Counted from the stretch's first letter, positions 34,073 to 43,599 are shown. The stretch: 64,000 bases of DNA from an uncultured Coriobacteriaceae bacterium (GCA_902778135.1 CACYWP010000001.1:62001-126000), one strand, 5' to 3'. Made by a program: numbers and translations. The notes: generated by a model not told the origin, from the sequence alone.

Positions 34073-35203
34073 GTGTACATTTTCGAATATGACGAACTCT
34101 GCGCCTTCTGCGAGAGGGCGACCTCCGCAAGAATTCTCGCAGTCGACACCGAATTCCTCCGGGAGAGGACCTACTACCCCCAGCTCTGCCTCATTCAGGT
34201 GGCCACGCACGACGAGTCGGCCTCGATTGACCCCCTGGCCATCGACGACCTCTCCCCGCTGTCCGCCCTGCTGGCCGACGAGCGCATCACCAAGGTCTTC
34301 CATGCCTGCACCCAGGACCTCGAGGTCATACTGCATGCGCTGGGCGTCGTGGCGGCGCCCGTCTTCGACACGCAGCTCGCCGCCGCCTTCCTCGGACTTC
34401 GCCAGCAGGTGGGCTACGGGGCGCTGGTGGAGCGCTACACGGGCGTCAACCTGCCCAAGGCGGACTCGCTGACCGACTGGTCCAAGCGCCCCCTTGACAC
34501 GGAGCAGCTGACGTATGCCGAGGACGACGTGAGGTTCCTGCCGGGCATCTACGACGCGATGATGACCCAGCTCGTCGCCAAGAACCGGTTGGGGTGGCTG
34601 ATGCCCGAGATGGAGGAGCTCTCCGACCGCTCGCACTTCGAACGCCTGCCCGAGCAGGCCTACCTGCACCTGAAGCGCTCCAGTTCCCTCACGCGGCGCC
34701 AGCTGGCCGTGGCGCGCGAGGTGTGCGCCTGGCGCGAGCGCAGGGCGGCCCAGAGGGACCTGCCGCGCAAGTGGGTCGTCTCCGACGAGATACTGCTCGA
34801 GATCTCCAAGCGCAGCCCAAAGGCGGTCGAGCGCCTGCGGCGCATCCGTGGCACCGACTCCCTGTCCAACCGCGACGCGGACGAGCTGGTGCGTGCGGTG
34901 CGCAAGGGCCTGACGATGGGTCTGGACGACCTTCCGGCACTGCGTCGCCGCGAGCGCAACTCGCCCGAGGCGGAGGGTGCCGTCGACCTGATGTACGCGC
35001 TGCTGCGCATCATAGCGGACCGCTCGGGCATCGCGCCCCAGCTCATCGCGACGCGCGACGACCTGCTCGACCTGGCGGCGGGACGCAAGGACTGCCGGCT
35101 GGCGAGCGGTTGGCGCCACGAGCTGGCAGGCCAGTCGCTCGAGCGGCTGCTGGCGGGGGAGATCGGCCTCACCGTCAAGGAGGGCCGCGTCGAGGTCCTG
35201 TGA
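34073..35203 (+). CDS. rnd: Ribonuclease D
   Basis: 376 residues from GTG 34073 (AGGAG eight bases upstream; a GTG three codons earlier overlaps that site). DEDDy 3'-5' exonuclease domain: AVDTEFLRERTYYPQLCLIQV, VFHACTQDLEVIL, and LTYAEDDVRFLPGIYD with the last Tyr-Asp region. The second half contains an HRDC-like nucleic-acid-binding domain (ALYLK-type helices around LTRRQLAVAREVCAWRE). It trims tRNA and other structured RNA 3' ends. Confidence 0.9.
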   Translation: MYIFEYDELCAFCERATSARILAVDTEFLRERTYYPQLCLIQVATHDESASIDPLAIDDLSPLSALLADERITKVFHACTQDLEVILHALGVVAAPVFDTQLAAAFLGLRQQVGYGALVERYTGVNLPKADSLTDWSKRPLDTEQLTYAEDDVRFLPGIYDAMMTQLVAKNRLGWLMPEMEELSDRSHFERLPEQAYLHLKRSSSLTRRQLAVAREVCAWRERRAAQRDLPRKWVVSDEILLEISKRSPKAVERLRRIRGTDSLSNRDADELVRAVRKGLTMGLDDLPALRRRERNSPEAEGAVDLMYALLRIIADRSGIAPQLIATRDDLLDLAAGRKDCRLASGWRHELAGQSLERLLAGEIGLTVKEGRVEVL

Positions 35204-35243
35204 TGTCGGGCCACCGGCGTCCCGTGACGTTTCGGACATGCCG

Positions 35244-35272
35244 TTCCATTCGTGTCGGGGGATGGGTATAAA
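35244..35272 (+). promoter_or_regulatory. Candidate promoter for the zinc peptidase/xseAB run
   Basis: TTCCAT, 17-base spacer, TATAAA. The start would fall near 35279, about 50 bases before the ATG at 35328. Confidence 0.45.
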
Positions 35273-35327
35273 GTAGGAATCGTGACGCGGCGTCGCTTCC
35301 GCGCTATACATCGATTGGAGAGCAAGG

Positions 35328-36002
35328 ATGTACGGGTACGATCTGCCATATCTGGTGATAGCCATCATCTCGGTGGTGCTTGGCACCATCACGCAGGGCT
35401 ACATCAACTCCGCCTACAACAAATGGTCCCAGGTCCCCACGTCGCTGCCGGGAACGGGTGCCGACGTCGCGCGACGCATGCTGGACGCCAACGGCGCCAA
35501 CGCGGTGGGCATCACCCAGATCGCGGGGCATCTCACCGACAACTACGACCCACGCGACAACATGCTGCACCTGTCGGGCGACAACTACACCAAGGGGTCG
35601 GTTGCCTCGGTGGCCGTGGCTTGCCACGAGGCGGGGCATGCCATCCAGAACGCCACGGGCTACAGCATGATGCGCCTGCGCTCGTCGCTGGTGCCCGCGG
35701 TCAACTTCACGTCGAGGACGTGGGGCCTGGTGTTCATCGCCGGCCTGATGTTCAACGCCCTTGGCCTGATGCAGCTGGGCGTCGCCTTCTTCGCGGTGTC
35801 GGTGCTGTTCCACATCGTCACCCTGCCGGTGGAGATTGACGCGTCCCGCCGCGCCGTCGCCTATCTGGGCACGGTCAGCGATGTCGACCAGACCGGTGCC
35901 AAGGAGGTCCTGACGGCCGCCGCCCTGACCTACGTCGCCGCCGCGCTGACCTCGGTGCTCCAGCTGATGTACTACATGAGCCGCACGAGGCGTCGTGACT
36001 AG
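35328..36002 (+). CDS. YugP-family membrane zinc metallopeptidase
   Basis: 224 residues with the zinc motif CHEAGH (His100, Glu101, His104) directly after SVASVAVA. An N-terminal helix anchors the protein and two or more helices follow the active site (WGLVFIAGLMFNAL, GVAFFAVSVLFHIVTLP). Family role is membrane protein quality control, poorly defined. TTGGAG precedes ATG 35328. The downstream xseA start overlaps its last codons. Confidence 0.85.
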   Translation: MYGYDLPYLVIAIISVVLGTITQGYINSAYNKWSQVPTSLPGTGADVARRMLDANGANAVGITQIAGHLTDNYDPRDNMLHLSGDNYTKGSVASVAVACHEAGHAIQNATGYSMMRLRSSLVPAVNFTSRTWGLVFIAGLMFNALGLMQLGVAFFAVSVLFHIVTLPVEIDASRRAVAYLGTVSDVDQTGAKEVLTAAALTYVAAALTSVLQLMYYMSRTRRRD

Positions 36003-37344
36003 CCCGACGACGTCGCCCCAGCCCATCTCGGTCAGCGATGCGGTCGGCTACGCCAAGGCCGCCGTCGACGCGATGCCGATGCTGCTGGTGAGCGGCGAGG
36101 TCTCCGGCTTCCGCGGCCCCGCACGCACGGGGCACTGCTACTTCCAGCTGAAGGACGAGTCGGCCGCGATGGACGCCATCGTCTGGCGCGGCATCTACCA
36201 GGCCAGCGGCATCCAGCTGCGCGACGGCTTGCAGGTGCTGATGGCCGGCCACTTCCAGATCTATGCCCCCACGGGCCGCCTGTCGTTCGTCGCGAAGAGC
36301 CTGCAGGTCTCTGGCGAGGGGCTCCTGCGCCAGCAGGTCGCCGCGCTCGCGCGCCGGCTCGAGGCGGAGGGCCTCATGGATCCGTCGCGCAAGCGCAAGA
36401 TCCCCCAGTTCTGCTCGCGGGTGGCCGTGGTCACCTCGCCCACCGGCAGCGTCATCGACGACGTCAAGCGCACCCTCGCACGCAGGAACCCGCTGGTCGA
36501 GCTGCTCGTCTCGGGATGCGCGGTGCAGGGGGAGGGCGCCCCGGCCCAGATCATCCGGGCGTTGGGACGTGCTGCCGCGGCTGGGCCGGATGCCATCCTT
36601 CTCGTGCGCGGTGGCGGTTCCTACGAGGACCTGATGACCTTCAACGACGAGGCGCTGGCCCGTGCGGTCGCAGCCTGCCCCGTGCCCGTCATCACGGGCA
36701 TAGGCCACGAGCCCGACACCTGCATCTGCGACATGGTCGCCGACAGGCGCTGCTCGACGCCGACGGCTGCCGCCGAATCGGTCGCACCCGCCATAGACGA
36801 GATCGCCCGCCAGTTCCACGAACGCGAGAGGCGTCTGGCCAAGGCCATGGGCGACGACCTGTCCCTGCGCGGACAGCAGCTCGACGTCTTCGGGCAGCGC
36901 TCCGGCCAAGCCATGAGGACGCGTCTCGGCACCCTGTCCCAGCAGGTGTCCTCGCTTGCCGCCCATCGCTGCCTGCAGGACCCGATGGCGAGCTTCGAGG
37001 ATCGCGCCGCGCAGCTCGAGCTCAGCGCCCAGCGCCTGCACGACGCCGGGCCGCGCACCGTCGTGCGACAGTCCCAGAGGGCTGACGAGCTCGGTCAGCG
37101 GCTGGTGGGGGTCGCGCCGCGCATGCTGCGGCAGCATGAGGCGACGATGGCCCGTGCCGCAGCCCAGCTGGACGCGCTCTCCCCGCTCAAGGTGCTGGGA
37201 CGTGGCTATGCCATCATGCGCGATGGGACGGGGCATATCGTGTCGCGCGCGACGCAGGTGCGCGTGGGCAGCGAGGTGTCGGTGCTGCTGGGGGACGGCG
37301 GCGTGAACGCCACCGTCACGGATACCTTCGAGAACAGAGGATAA
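35995..37344 (+). CDS. xseA: Exodeoxyribonuclease VII large subunit
   Basis: 449 residues starting at GTG 35995, overlapping the preceding stop by eight bases. The N-terminal OB fold covers VSGEVSGFRGPARTGHCYFQLKD, and the catalytic region has VAVVTSPTGSVIDD, LLVRGGGSYEDLMTFND and GIGHEPDTCICDMVAD. A long helical region and a C-terminal strand VLGRGYAIMRDGTG follow. With XseB it degrades single-stranded DNA. Its small-subunit gene follows after 39 bases. Confidence 0.95.
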   Translation: MTSPTTSPQPISVSDAVGYAKAAVDAMPMLLVSGEVSGFRGPARTGHCYFQLKDESAAMDAIVWRGIYQASGIQLRDGLQVLMAGHFQIYAPTGRLSFVAKSLQVSGEGLLRQQVAALARRLEAEGLMDPSRKRKIPQFCSRVAVVTSPTGSVIDDVKRTLARRNPLVELLVSGCAVQGEGAPAQIIRALGRAAAAGPDAILLVRGGGSYEDLMTFNDEALARAVAACPVPVITGIGHEPDTCICDMVADRRCSTPTAAAESVAPAIDEIARQFHERERRLAKAMGDDLSLRGQQLDVFGQRSGQAMRTRLGTLSQQVSSLAAHRCLQDPMASFEDRAAQLELSAQRLHDAGPRTVVRQSQRADELGQRLVGVAPRMLRQHEATMARAAAQLDALSPLKVLGRGYAIMRDGTGHIVSRATQVRVGSEVSVLLGDGGVNATVTDTFENRG

Positions 37345-37383
37345 GGGCACGTCCCACGGACGGGCCATCAGATGGGAGGACAC

Positions 37384-37656
37384 ATGGCAGAGCAGGAGCT
37401 TCGCAAGGTCGAGGACATGACGTTCAAGGAGGCCTCGATCGAGTTGGAGCACATCGTGCGCGCGCTCGAGCAGGGCGACTTGGAGCTGGAGGAGTCCCTG
37501 GAGCGCTACGGACGCGGCGTGGAGCTGCTGGCCAGCCTGCGCGAGCGCCTGGCCAAGGCGGAGCAGCGCGTGCAGGTCCTGGTGGATGCGGCGGAGGTCC
37601 CGGCACAGTCCTTCGACACGGCATCGGCGCCATCGACCGCGTTCATCGACGAGTAG
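37384..37656 (+). CDS. xseB: Exodeoxyribonuclease VII small subunit
   Basis: 90 residues from ATG 37384 (GGGAGGACAC upstream; an ATG four codons earlier is less well placed). The XseB core is TFKEASIELEHIVRALEQGD...LEESLERYGRGVELL, a helical hairpin that binds the long coiled coil of XseA. A 25-residue flexible tail is longer than usual. Confidence 0.92.
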   Translation: MAEQELRKVEDMTFKEASIELEHIVRALEQGDLELEESLERYGRGVELLASLRERLAKAEQRVQVLVDAAEVPAQSFDTASAPSTAFIDE

Positions 37657-37740
37657 GGAACGGCCGGGCGACAGCCCGTGTTCGCATGCCATCGGCTGGC
37701 TCGCACAGGTTTCTGCCGATGGCTCCTTGTGACAAGACGT

Positions 37741-37761
37741 GCCGGGTGTCCCGCACCCGGC
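37741..37761 (+). terminator. Hairpin between xseB and the HIT gene
   Basis: GCCGGGTG, loop TCCCG, CACCCGGC. Perfect eight-base stem 17 bases before the HIT start; probably a terminator or attenuator. The same arms are found at 10895-10926. Confidence 0.5.
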
Positions 37762-37778
37762 CCAGGAGGGACCACACC

Positions 37779-38123
37779 ATGGACGACTGCATCTTCTGCA
37801 AGATTGCCAACCACGTCATCGAGTCGGACTACGTCTACGAGGACGACCTGGTCTGCGCGTTCCGCGACATGAACCCCGCCGCGCCGACCCATGTGCTCGT
37901 GGTGCCCAAGAAGCACTATGAGACCATCGTGGACGGCGTCGATGCCGAGACCCTGGCGGCGATGGCGCATGCCATCGACGAGGTCGCCAAGGCGGAAGGC
38001 ATCTCCCAGAGCGGGTTCCGCGTCATCACCAACGCAGGCCCCGATGCGGACCAGGTCGTCAAGCACCTTCACCTGCATCTGCTGGGCGGGCGGTTCCTGG
38101 GCGAGGCGCTGCTGGCGCAGTAG
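37779..38123 (+). CDS. HIT-family nucleotide hydrolase
   Basis: 114 residues with CIFCKIANHVIESDYVYEDD at the start and the histidine triad VKHLHLHLLGGR near the C-terminus. Typical of HINT-type purine phosphoramidases. The N-terminal Cys pair could bind zinc as in some bacterial HIT proteins. AGGAGGG precedes ATG 37779. Confidence 0.92.
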   Translation: MDDCIFCKIANHVIESDYVYEDDLVCAFRDMNPAAPTHVLVVPKKHYETIVDGVDAETLAAMAHAIDEVAKAEGISQSGFRVITNAGPDADQVVKHLHLHLLGGRFLGEALLAQ

Positions 38124-38314
38124 CGCCGGGCGACCCGGACGACTGTCCTACCCGCTGGGCAGGGCAGGCGCCTTGCTCGACATGCGGCACGCATGTGCCT
38201 CATATTGCGTCGATACCGTTGGCGAGCCAATTCTAGCGGCCGCACCAGGACGTGCGGTCGTATGATGGGTATGCTGTGCGTGTAGTGCGCCGAACCACCG
38301 AAGAGAGGATTCCC

Positions 38315-39487
38315 ATGAACGTACTGGTCATCAACGCAGGCAGCTCCTCGCTCAAGTTCCAGCTGCTCGACGTGGACACCCGCGAGGTCTACGCCAAGGG
38401 CAACTGCGAGCGCATCGGCATCGAGGGCTCCTTCGTGGGCTACGAGTCCATTGCCGTCGAGGGCAAGCAGAAGATCGAGGCTCCGCTGCCCGACCACAAG
38501 ACGGCCATGCAGTACGTCATCGACATCATCAACGCCACGGGCAAGGACTTCATCGGCATCGGCCACCGAGTCGTTCAGGGCGGCTGGTACTTCCCCGAGT
38601 CCAAGGTCGTCACCGACGAGTCGCTGGGCTGGGTCCGCGAGGTCGCCCCGCTCGCCCCGCTGCACAACTACGCTGAGGCCGACGCCATCGAGGTCTGCCG
38701 TGAGCTGTTCCCCGACAAGGGCAACGTGGTCGTGGCCGACACCTCCTTCCACTATGCCATTCCCGAGCGCGCACACCGCTATGCCCTTCCGCGCGACGTC
38801 GTCGACAAGCTGCACATCCGCAAGTACGGCGCCCATGGCACCAGCCACCGTTACATCTGGCGCGCAACCAAGGAGTTCCTTGGCGACGACTGCCACAAGC
38901 TCGTGAGCTGCCATCTCGGCTCTGGCGCCTCGCTGTGCGCCATCACCGACGGCCGCAACATGGACACCACCATGGGCCTCACCCCGCTCGATGGCCTCAT
39001 CATGGGCACCCGCTGCGGCACCATCGACCCGGCAACCGTCTGCTACCTGCAGCGCGTCGGTGGCTACACGGTCGACGAGGTCGATACCATGATGAACAAG
39101 CAATCCGGTCTGCTGGCCGTCTCCGGCATCAGCTCCGACTCCCGCGACATCGAGCTCGCCGCCGATGACGGCGACAACAACGCTCGCATGGCCATCGAGA
39201 TGTTCGCCTATCGCACCGCTCAGCTCGTGTGCGAGATGGCTCAGGCCAACGAGGGCATCGACACGATCGCCTTCTCCGCCGGCATCGGCGAGAACTCCTC
39301 CACCATGCGCGCCGAGGTTGCCAAGAAGCTCGAATGGCTCGGCGTCAAGATTGACGACGAGAAGAACCGCGTCCGTTCCGACAAGGTCCGCGAGATCTCC
39401 GCTCCCGACAGCAAGATTCGCGTGCTCGTCGTTCCCACCAACGAGGAGTACATGATTGCCCTCGACGTCGCCGAGCTGCTGGGCTAG
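38315..39487 (+). CDS. ackA: Acetate kinase
   Basis: 390-residue acetate kinase, interconverting acetyl phosphate plus ADP with acetate plus ATP. Motifs: MNVLVINAGSSSLKFQL, HRVVQGG, VADTSFHYAIPERAHRYALP, GAHGTSHRYI, LVSCHLGSGASLCAI and AFSAGIGENS. AGAGGATTCCC precedes ATG 38315. Unusually, pta is not adjacent; it lies about 22 kb away at 60814. A strong terminator follows. Confidence 0.97.
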   Translation: MNVLVINAGSSSLKFQLLDVDTREVYAKGNCERIGIEGSFVGYESIAVEGKQKIEAPLPDHKTAMQYVIDIINATGKDFIGIGHRVVQGGWYFPESKVVTDESLGWVREVAPLAPLHNYAEADAIEVCRELFPDKGNVVVADTSFHYAIPERAHRYALPRDVVDKLHIRKYGAHGTSHRYIWRATKEFLGDDCHKLVSCHLGSGASLCAITDGRNMDTTMGLTPLDGLIMGTRCGTIDPATVCYLQRVGGYTVDEVDTMMNKQSGLLAVSGISSDSRDIELAADDGDNNARMAIEMFAYRTAQLVCEMAQANEGIDTIAFSAGIGENSSTMRAEVAKKLEWLGVKIDDEKNRVRSDKVREISAPDSKIRVLVVPTNEEYMIALDVAELLG

Positions 39488-39525
39488 GCTCACAGGCCGT
39501 TGACTGTCGATGTGATGGTTTTCAT

Positions 39526-39549
39526 GGCGCCCCTCCCTTGAGGGGCGCC
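39526..39549 (+). terminator. ackA terminator
   Basis: GGCGCCCCTC, loop CCTT, GAGGGGCGCC, then TCCTTTTCC. A classic rho-independent terminator 38 bases after ackA. Confidence 0.85.
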
Positions 39550-39571
39550 TCCTTTTCCAGGGAGGGTGCTG

Positions 39572-40132
39572 ATGGGGGCGTATCCCTATCGAGAGGTGTC
39601 CCGCACGGGCATCGGACGATACGAGATCGAGCTGGGGGAGCTGCTGACCGACGAGGGCCCCTCGCCGTATTCCATCGTCCACATGCGGCCCTTCTCATGC
39701 TGCATGGCCTTCCTCGAGGGAAGGCTCGCATTCGTCAAGCAGTTTCGCTACTCGGTGGGCACCTGGCAGCTGGAGTTGCCGGCGGGTGGCATCGAGGATG
39801 GGGAGTCGCCATCCGCTGCAGCGGTGCGCGAGTTGCGCGAGGAGACGGGCCTGGTCGCCCGAGAGCTGTTCGACCTGGGCATGGTCTACCCGTCCGTGGG
39901 CTCCACCGACGAGCAGTGCCACATCTTCGTGATGGGATGCGAGCGAGAGCTGGTGCCACGGGGCTTGGACAGGGGAGAGCAGACGGAGCTGGTGCTGCTT
40001 TCCCGTGCGGAGGTCGAGCGGATGATGGACGACGGCACGCTCATCTACCCGCCGTTCTACGTGGCATGGGTCAGGTTACAGCGCAGGGGGTTGCTCGACG
40101 AGTACTTCCCCTACGGTGCGTGGGGCGAATAG
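39572..40132 (+). CDS. NUDIX hydrolase, ADP-ribose pyrophosphatase-like
   Basis: 186 residues from ATG 39572 (GGAGGG five bases upstream). N-terminal strands carry [32 protein letters not shown], leading into the Nudix box with REETG ([14 protein letters not shown]). The order ELPAG before the box and the FRY motif are typical of ADP-ribose/ADP-sugar pyrophosphatases (NudF). It would hydrolyse ADP-ribose in the cytoplasm. 125 bases without a recognised feature separate it from the convergent next gene. Confidence 0.85.
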   Translation: MGAYPYREVSRTGIGRYEIELGELLTDEGPSPYSIVHMRPFSCCMAFLEGRLAFVKQFRYSVGTWQLELPAGGIEDGESPSAAAVRELREETGLVARELFDLGMVYPSVGSTDEQCHIFVMGCERELVPRGLDRGEQTELVLLSRAEVERMMDDGTLIYPPFYVAWVRLQRRGLLDEYFPYGAWGE

Positions 40133-40257
40133 GCGGGCCGTACTCCCTCTAGGCGGTCGGACACGCGGGGTCGCATGATTCGCCCCTCCCACATGCCCGA
40201 AGGCAGGGGTATGGGCCGGACACGGTATGGGGGTGTCGGCAGGGCTATGCCCTCGGC

Positions 40258-41706
40258 TTACCCATCGCTGCCCTCGACGATGACGACGAACTGCCTGAAT
40301 GCGGAGTTGCCGTTGCGATCGCATGCGACGACGGTCAGCTGATACGTTCCGGCCACACCGGTGTCGTACGACCCCGTGATCGTGTACCAGCCGTCCCCGT
40401 CATCGTCAGGCTGCGATTCGACGCGCTTGAGGGCGCCGTCGACCGGGTCGGTCACGGATGAGACATTGCCATAGGGATCAAGGGCCTCGCCTAGGCCCAC
40501 CGTGACAGAGTCGGACGCCAGCCTGATCGACGGGGCCTTGGTGTCGCGGACCAAGAAGTCGATGGACACGTTGCGGGTGCTGTGGCCCTTCGAGAGCGTG
40601 TAGGTGACCGTGTTGGTTCCGACCTCGTCCAAGGGCATCTGCTTTGCCGTGACGGACGTGTCCGGGTCGGAGCAGCTGACGAGTTCGGTGGGGTCGATGG
40701 GCTCCTTCGCATACTCCAGCGTGTCGCCCGTCTTGGTCAGCGTGACGCCTTCGAGCGGGTCGGTGACGGCAAGCCTGAAGCTGTTCTGTGCGGTGTTGCC
40801 ATGCTGGTCGCACGCATCGATGGTCACCTCATAGACGCCGGGGGTGTCCAGGTCATAGGTGTCAGAGATGAGATACCAGCCTTGGGTGTACCAACGCTCC
40901 GTCCCGACGACGGTGCCCATCGCCTGGGGGACTTCGCTTACCTCCATCAGTTCGCCGTCAACGGGGTCGGCAATCTGGTCGATGACCTCATGTGGGTCGA
41001 AGTCCTCTCCCAAGTCCGCGAAGGCCTTCGTCGCGCTGAGCTTGACGACGGGAGGACATGTGTCCACAACGGTGATGTCGACATCCTCCGTCTTCCTGAA
41101 GATGCCCTTGGAGAGCCTGACGCTCACCTGCTGGGTGCCCACCTTCGAGGCGAGCACGTCGCTGAGCACCGAGAGGTTCACGTCCTCGTCGTCGCAGATG
41201 ATGTAGTCGAAGACGTCGATGGGATTCTGGGAGTACTCGACCGGTCCCAGGACGCTCGCATGCGCCTGCCTCAGTTGGAGGCCGGACAGCGGGGAGAACC
41301 CTCCTCTCGATGGCAGGAACAGGCTGCCCAGGATGGCAAGCACGGCTACCAGGGTCGGTATGGCACGCGGGAACGGGAGCAGGCTGCGCAGGCGGGCGAG
41401 GGGACCAAGCTCCTGGACCCTGCGTGCCGGACAGGAGAGCACGGCGGCACAGAGGAACACGAAGCCGGAGGGGCTGGGCATGCTTGCGATGGCGCAGACC
41501 ACGAGAATGACGGTGGCGACCCACCAGAACAGCTTCGAGTCGAGCAGGGAGGGGGAGCCCTCGACCACGGTCACGGGGGGCTTGTTTCTCGTCCTGCCTT
41601 TGGGCCCACCCTTCGGCGTCGAAACGGGCTGCCTGCGATTCGTCTGTTCACCGGACGTGCGGTCAAGCGGGTTCTTGGTGGGGGAACGCCGTTCCTTTCC
41701 TGCCAT
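40258..41706 (-). CDS. Membrane protein with tandem Ig-like (bacterial surface) domains
   Basis: 482 residues. A basic, Pro-rich N-terminal tail of about 55 residues precedes three hydrophobic segments (WWVATVILVVCAIASMP, FVFLCAAVLSCPA, IPTLVAVLAILGSLFLP). The rest, from about 145, is a row of Ig-like units recognised by repeated ends such as YDLDTPGVYEVTIDACDQHGNTA and YDTGVAGTYQLTVVACDRNGNSA, the pattern of HYR/Big-type surface domains. There is no LPXTG signal, so it is held by its own helices. A TACAAT -10 (41754-41749) suggests its own promoter, separate from the pilus operon upstream. Confidence 0.75.
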   Translation of the reverse strand: MAGKERRSPTKNPLDRTSGEQTNRRQPVSTPKGGPKGRTRNKPPVTVVEGSPSLLDSKLFWWVATVILVVCAIASMPSPSGFVFLCAAVLSCPARRVQELGPLARLRSLLPFPRAIPTLVAVLAILGSLFLPSRGGFSPLSGLQLRQAHASVLGPVEYSQNPIDVFDYIICDDEDVNLSVLSDVLASKVGTQQVSVRLSKGIFRKTEDVDITVVDTCPPVVKLSATKAFADLGEDFDPHEVIDQIADPVDGELMEVSEVPQAMGTVVGTERWYTQGWYLISDTYDLDTPGVYEVTIDACDQHGNTAQNSFRLAVTDPLEGVTLTKTGDTLEYAKEPIDPTELVSCSDPDTSVTAKQMPLDEVGTNTVTYTLSKGHSTRNVSIDFLVRDTKAPSIRLASDSVTVGLGEALDPYGNVSSVTDPVDGALKRVESQPDDDGDGWYTITGSYDTGVAGTYQLTVVACDRNGNSAFRQFVVIVEGSDG

Positions 41707-41862
41707 GAGACTCGCCTCCAGCGAGGGTCGTGTGGGTATGTACGCCCTATTGTAGGGAGGTGGGCAGCATGTGCCCTGCCGCGCTTCTCCTAACGGTGCG
41801 TTTCGCGGAGAGAGGGCGGTGCTTGCGGAGGTTGGCCCAATGGTCCTCCTGGTGTCGTGCGG

Positions 41863-43599
41863 TCACGTTGGTGGCGGACGCCCTGCCTCCCCGTCGTCTG
41901 CCTCCACGTAGACGACCAGCGTGCGCCAGCGTTGGCGTGCCAGATCCGAAGAGCAGGTGACGAGCGTAACCACGGACCGGGCATCCTGTGTCAGCTGCTC
42001 CTTGAGCGACGAGGCGGCAGGGGCGTTCCGGACGATGGCGGCGAGCCAGGTCCGCAGCGACTCGTCATCCTCGAAGTCGAACCGTTGGATGAAGCCGTAG
42101 CACTGATCGACACGCAAGGCGCAGAGCGGCTCCATCATCACCTCGCCTCGCGCGGGGGTATACCAGTGGCACCGTCCGAGCGAGTCGAAGCAATCCTGCT
42201 GGTAGGCATGCTGCAGCATGCTGAACTGCCCTCCCATGGCCAGATGGTGGCCGAAGACCAGCCGATGCGGTCCGTCGGCCTCGCAGCGGTGGTCGAGGAA
42301 GGGGGTGCCCTCCAGGTTCCACGCTCCCCACAGGTCATGCCTGAGGTAGTGGGTCGTGCCCTTGTCCGCGGGGGAGACGACCGGCAGGTCTATGTCGGTC
42401 CCCTCGACGCGAACCCATGCGACGACATCCCCATTTGCCTGCCACAAGGCATCCCAGTCGACCGTTTGGTCGGTTTCGCCCGCGGAAGCGAGCCCTTCCT
42501 GCGAGGATGCCGTGTCGCGCACTACCGTTAGGGCAAGTCGCCTGGTGGAAAGCGTGGACTGCACGTGCCTGGCAACAGTGGCCGTGCCGGCTGCCATGAG
42601 CCCAGACCCCATGACGAGGCACAGGAGCGTCGCGACGCGGCGATGCCGCACGCGCCGCTGTCTGTGCCACAACCGAGCGAGGCAGGCGATCAGGGCAAGG
42701 GGAATCGATACGGCTGACAGGGCCAGGACCGGACGGGCCCTCGTGTTGGTGGCGAGACGGGTGACATGCGTGCCCACTCCCTCGGAAGGGGCCTCGTACG
42801 CGACACGGCGACCGTGCACGAGCAGACGGTGGGAGTTGATGCCGTAAGGCGTGCAGGTGACAAGCGTGCACAGGTCTTCACCTTCGACGATCGAGCAGCG
42901 CTGCGCTGCCTCCTCCGGCTCCACGACCTCCGTCTCGTAGACCTCGTACTGGTATGCGTCGCCGAGGGTGTGGACTGTGAAAACGTCCCCTCGGACGAGC
43001 CGGTCGATGTCATCGAACATCCTCTGCTCGCGCATGCCCGAATGGGCTGCAAGCACGCAGTGGCTCGAAGGACCTCCGACGGGGAGTGACGACCAGTCCA
43101 GGTGGCCGACACCTAGGGCGAGCGTCTCGTCCTCGGTGCCTCGGTAGAGGGGCTGGCGTATTCCTACCCGCCCCACCTCGACCCATCCGAGCAGGTCGCC
43201 GTCCTTCCATGACAGCTGCTCGTCATAGGGGAGGACCGCGTCGTCCCCGACTGAGGAGGCGAGGTCGAGTATGTCCTCGCCACCCCCGTTTCCTCCCTCG
43301 AGCCCCTCGTTGTCCAGGGGAGGGGCCGCACCGCCCAGGCGGAGGTTGTAGGCCTGCGCCTGGGCGAGCACTGCCATGCGTGTCTCGTCATGGGTCTCGT
43401 CGGTCGTCCCGGTCATGGTGGAGATGACCTGGTCCGCCATGCGCGAGGCACGGATGTCTAGGATCGTCGGCCACGCGGTTCGGGCAAGACCCCAGGCCAG
43501 CATGAGGAACAGCACGATGTCGGGCAGTGCTACCCTCCGCCTCCTCCTGCCCTGTGGATGCAGGCGACGTCGGTCGCTGCGGCGGGCTGCGGGTCTCAA
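41863..43599 (-). CDS. Double sortase: class C-like plus class B-like in one chain
   Basis: 578 residues. Helix 24-43, then a class C-type pilus sortase with LYRGTEDETLALGVGHLDWSS, catalytic His186 (LAAHSGM), Cys249 (TLVTCTPYGIN) and Arg258 (HRLL). Helices 291-310 and 322-343 are joined by a very basic loop, placing both catalytic domains outside. A class B-type sortase follows: VVAWVRVEGTDIDLPVV, THYLRHDLWG, GTPFLDHRC, His451 (FGHHLAMGGQFS), Cys549 (TLVTCSSD) and Arg557. Both triads look complete; the usual DPF/DPW lid of class C is not obvious. The start is a TTG overlapping the adhesin stop (TTGA); no better start is evident. It ends the pilus operon and should join and anchor its products. 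Confidence 0.85.
   Translation of the reverse strand: MRPAARRSDRRRLHPQGRRRRRVALPDIVLFLMLAWGLARTAWPTILDIRASRMADQVISTMTGTTDETHDETRMAVLAQAQAYNLRLGGAAPPLDNEGLEGGNGGGEDILDLASSVGDDAVLPYDEQLSWKDGDLLGWVEVGRVGIRQPLYRGTEDETLALGVGHLDWSSLPVGGPSSHCVLAAHSGMREQRMFDDIDRLVRGDVFTVHTLGDAYQYEVYETEVVEPEEAAQRCSIVEGEDLCTLVTCTPYGINSHRLLVHGRRVAYEAPSEGVGTHVTRLATNTRARPVLALSAVSIPLALIACLARLWHRQRRVRHRRVATLLCLVMGSGLMAAGTATVARHVQSTLSTRRLALTVVRDTASSQEGLASAGETDQTVDWDALWQANGDVVAWVRVEGTDIDLPVVSPADKGTTHYLRHDLWGAWNLEGTPFLDHRCEADGPHRLVFGHHLAMGGQFSMLQHAYQQDCFDSLGRCHWYTPARGEVMMEPLCALRVDQCYGFIQRFDFEDDESLRTWLAAIVRNAPAASSLKEQLTQDARSVVTLVTCSSDLARQRWRTLVVYVEADDGEAGRPPPT

Noticed and set aside
40133..40257. Possible tRNA or small RNA between NUDIX and the Ig-like gene
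   Set aside because: No T-arm (GGTTCGAxTCC) or acceptor pairing on either strand; only minor GC-rich pairing.
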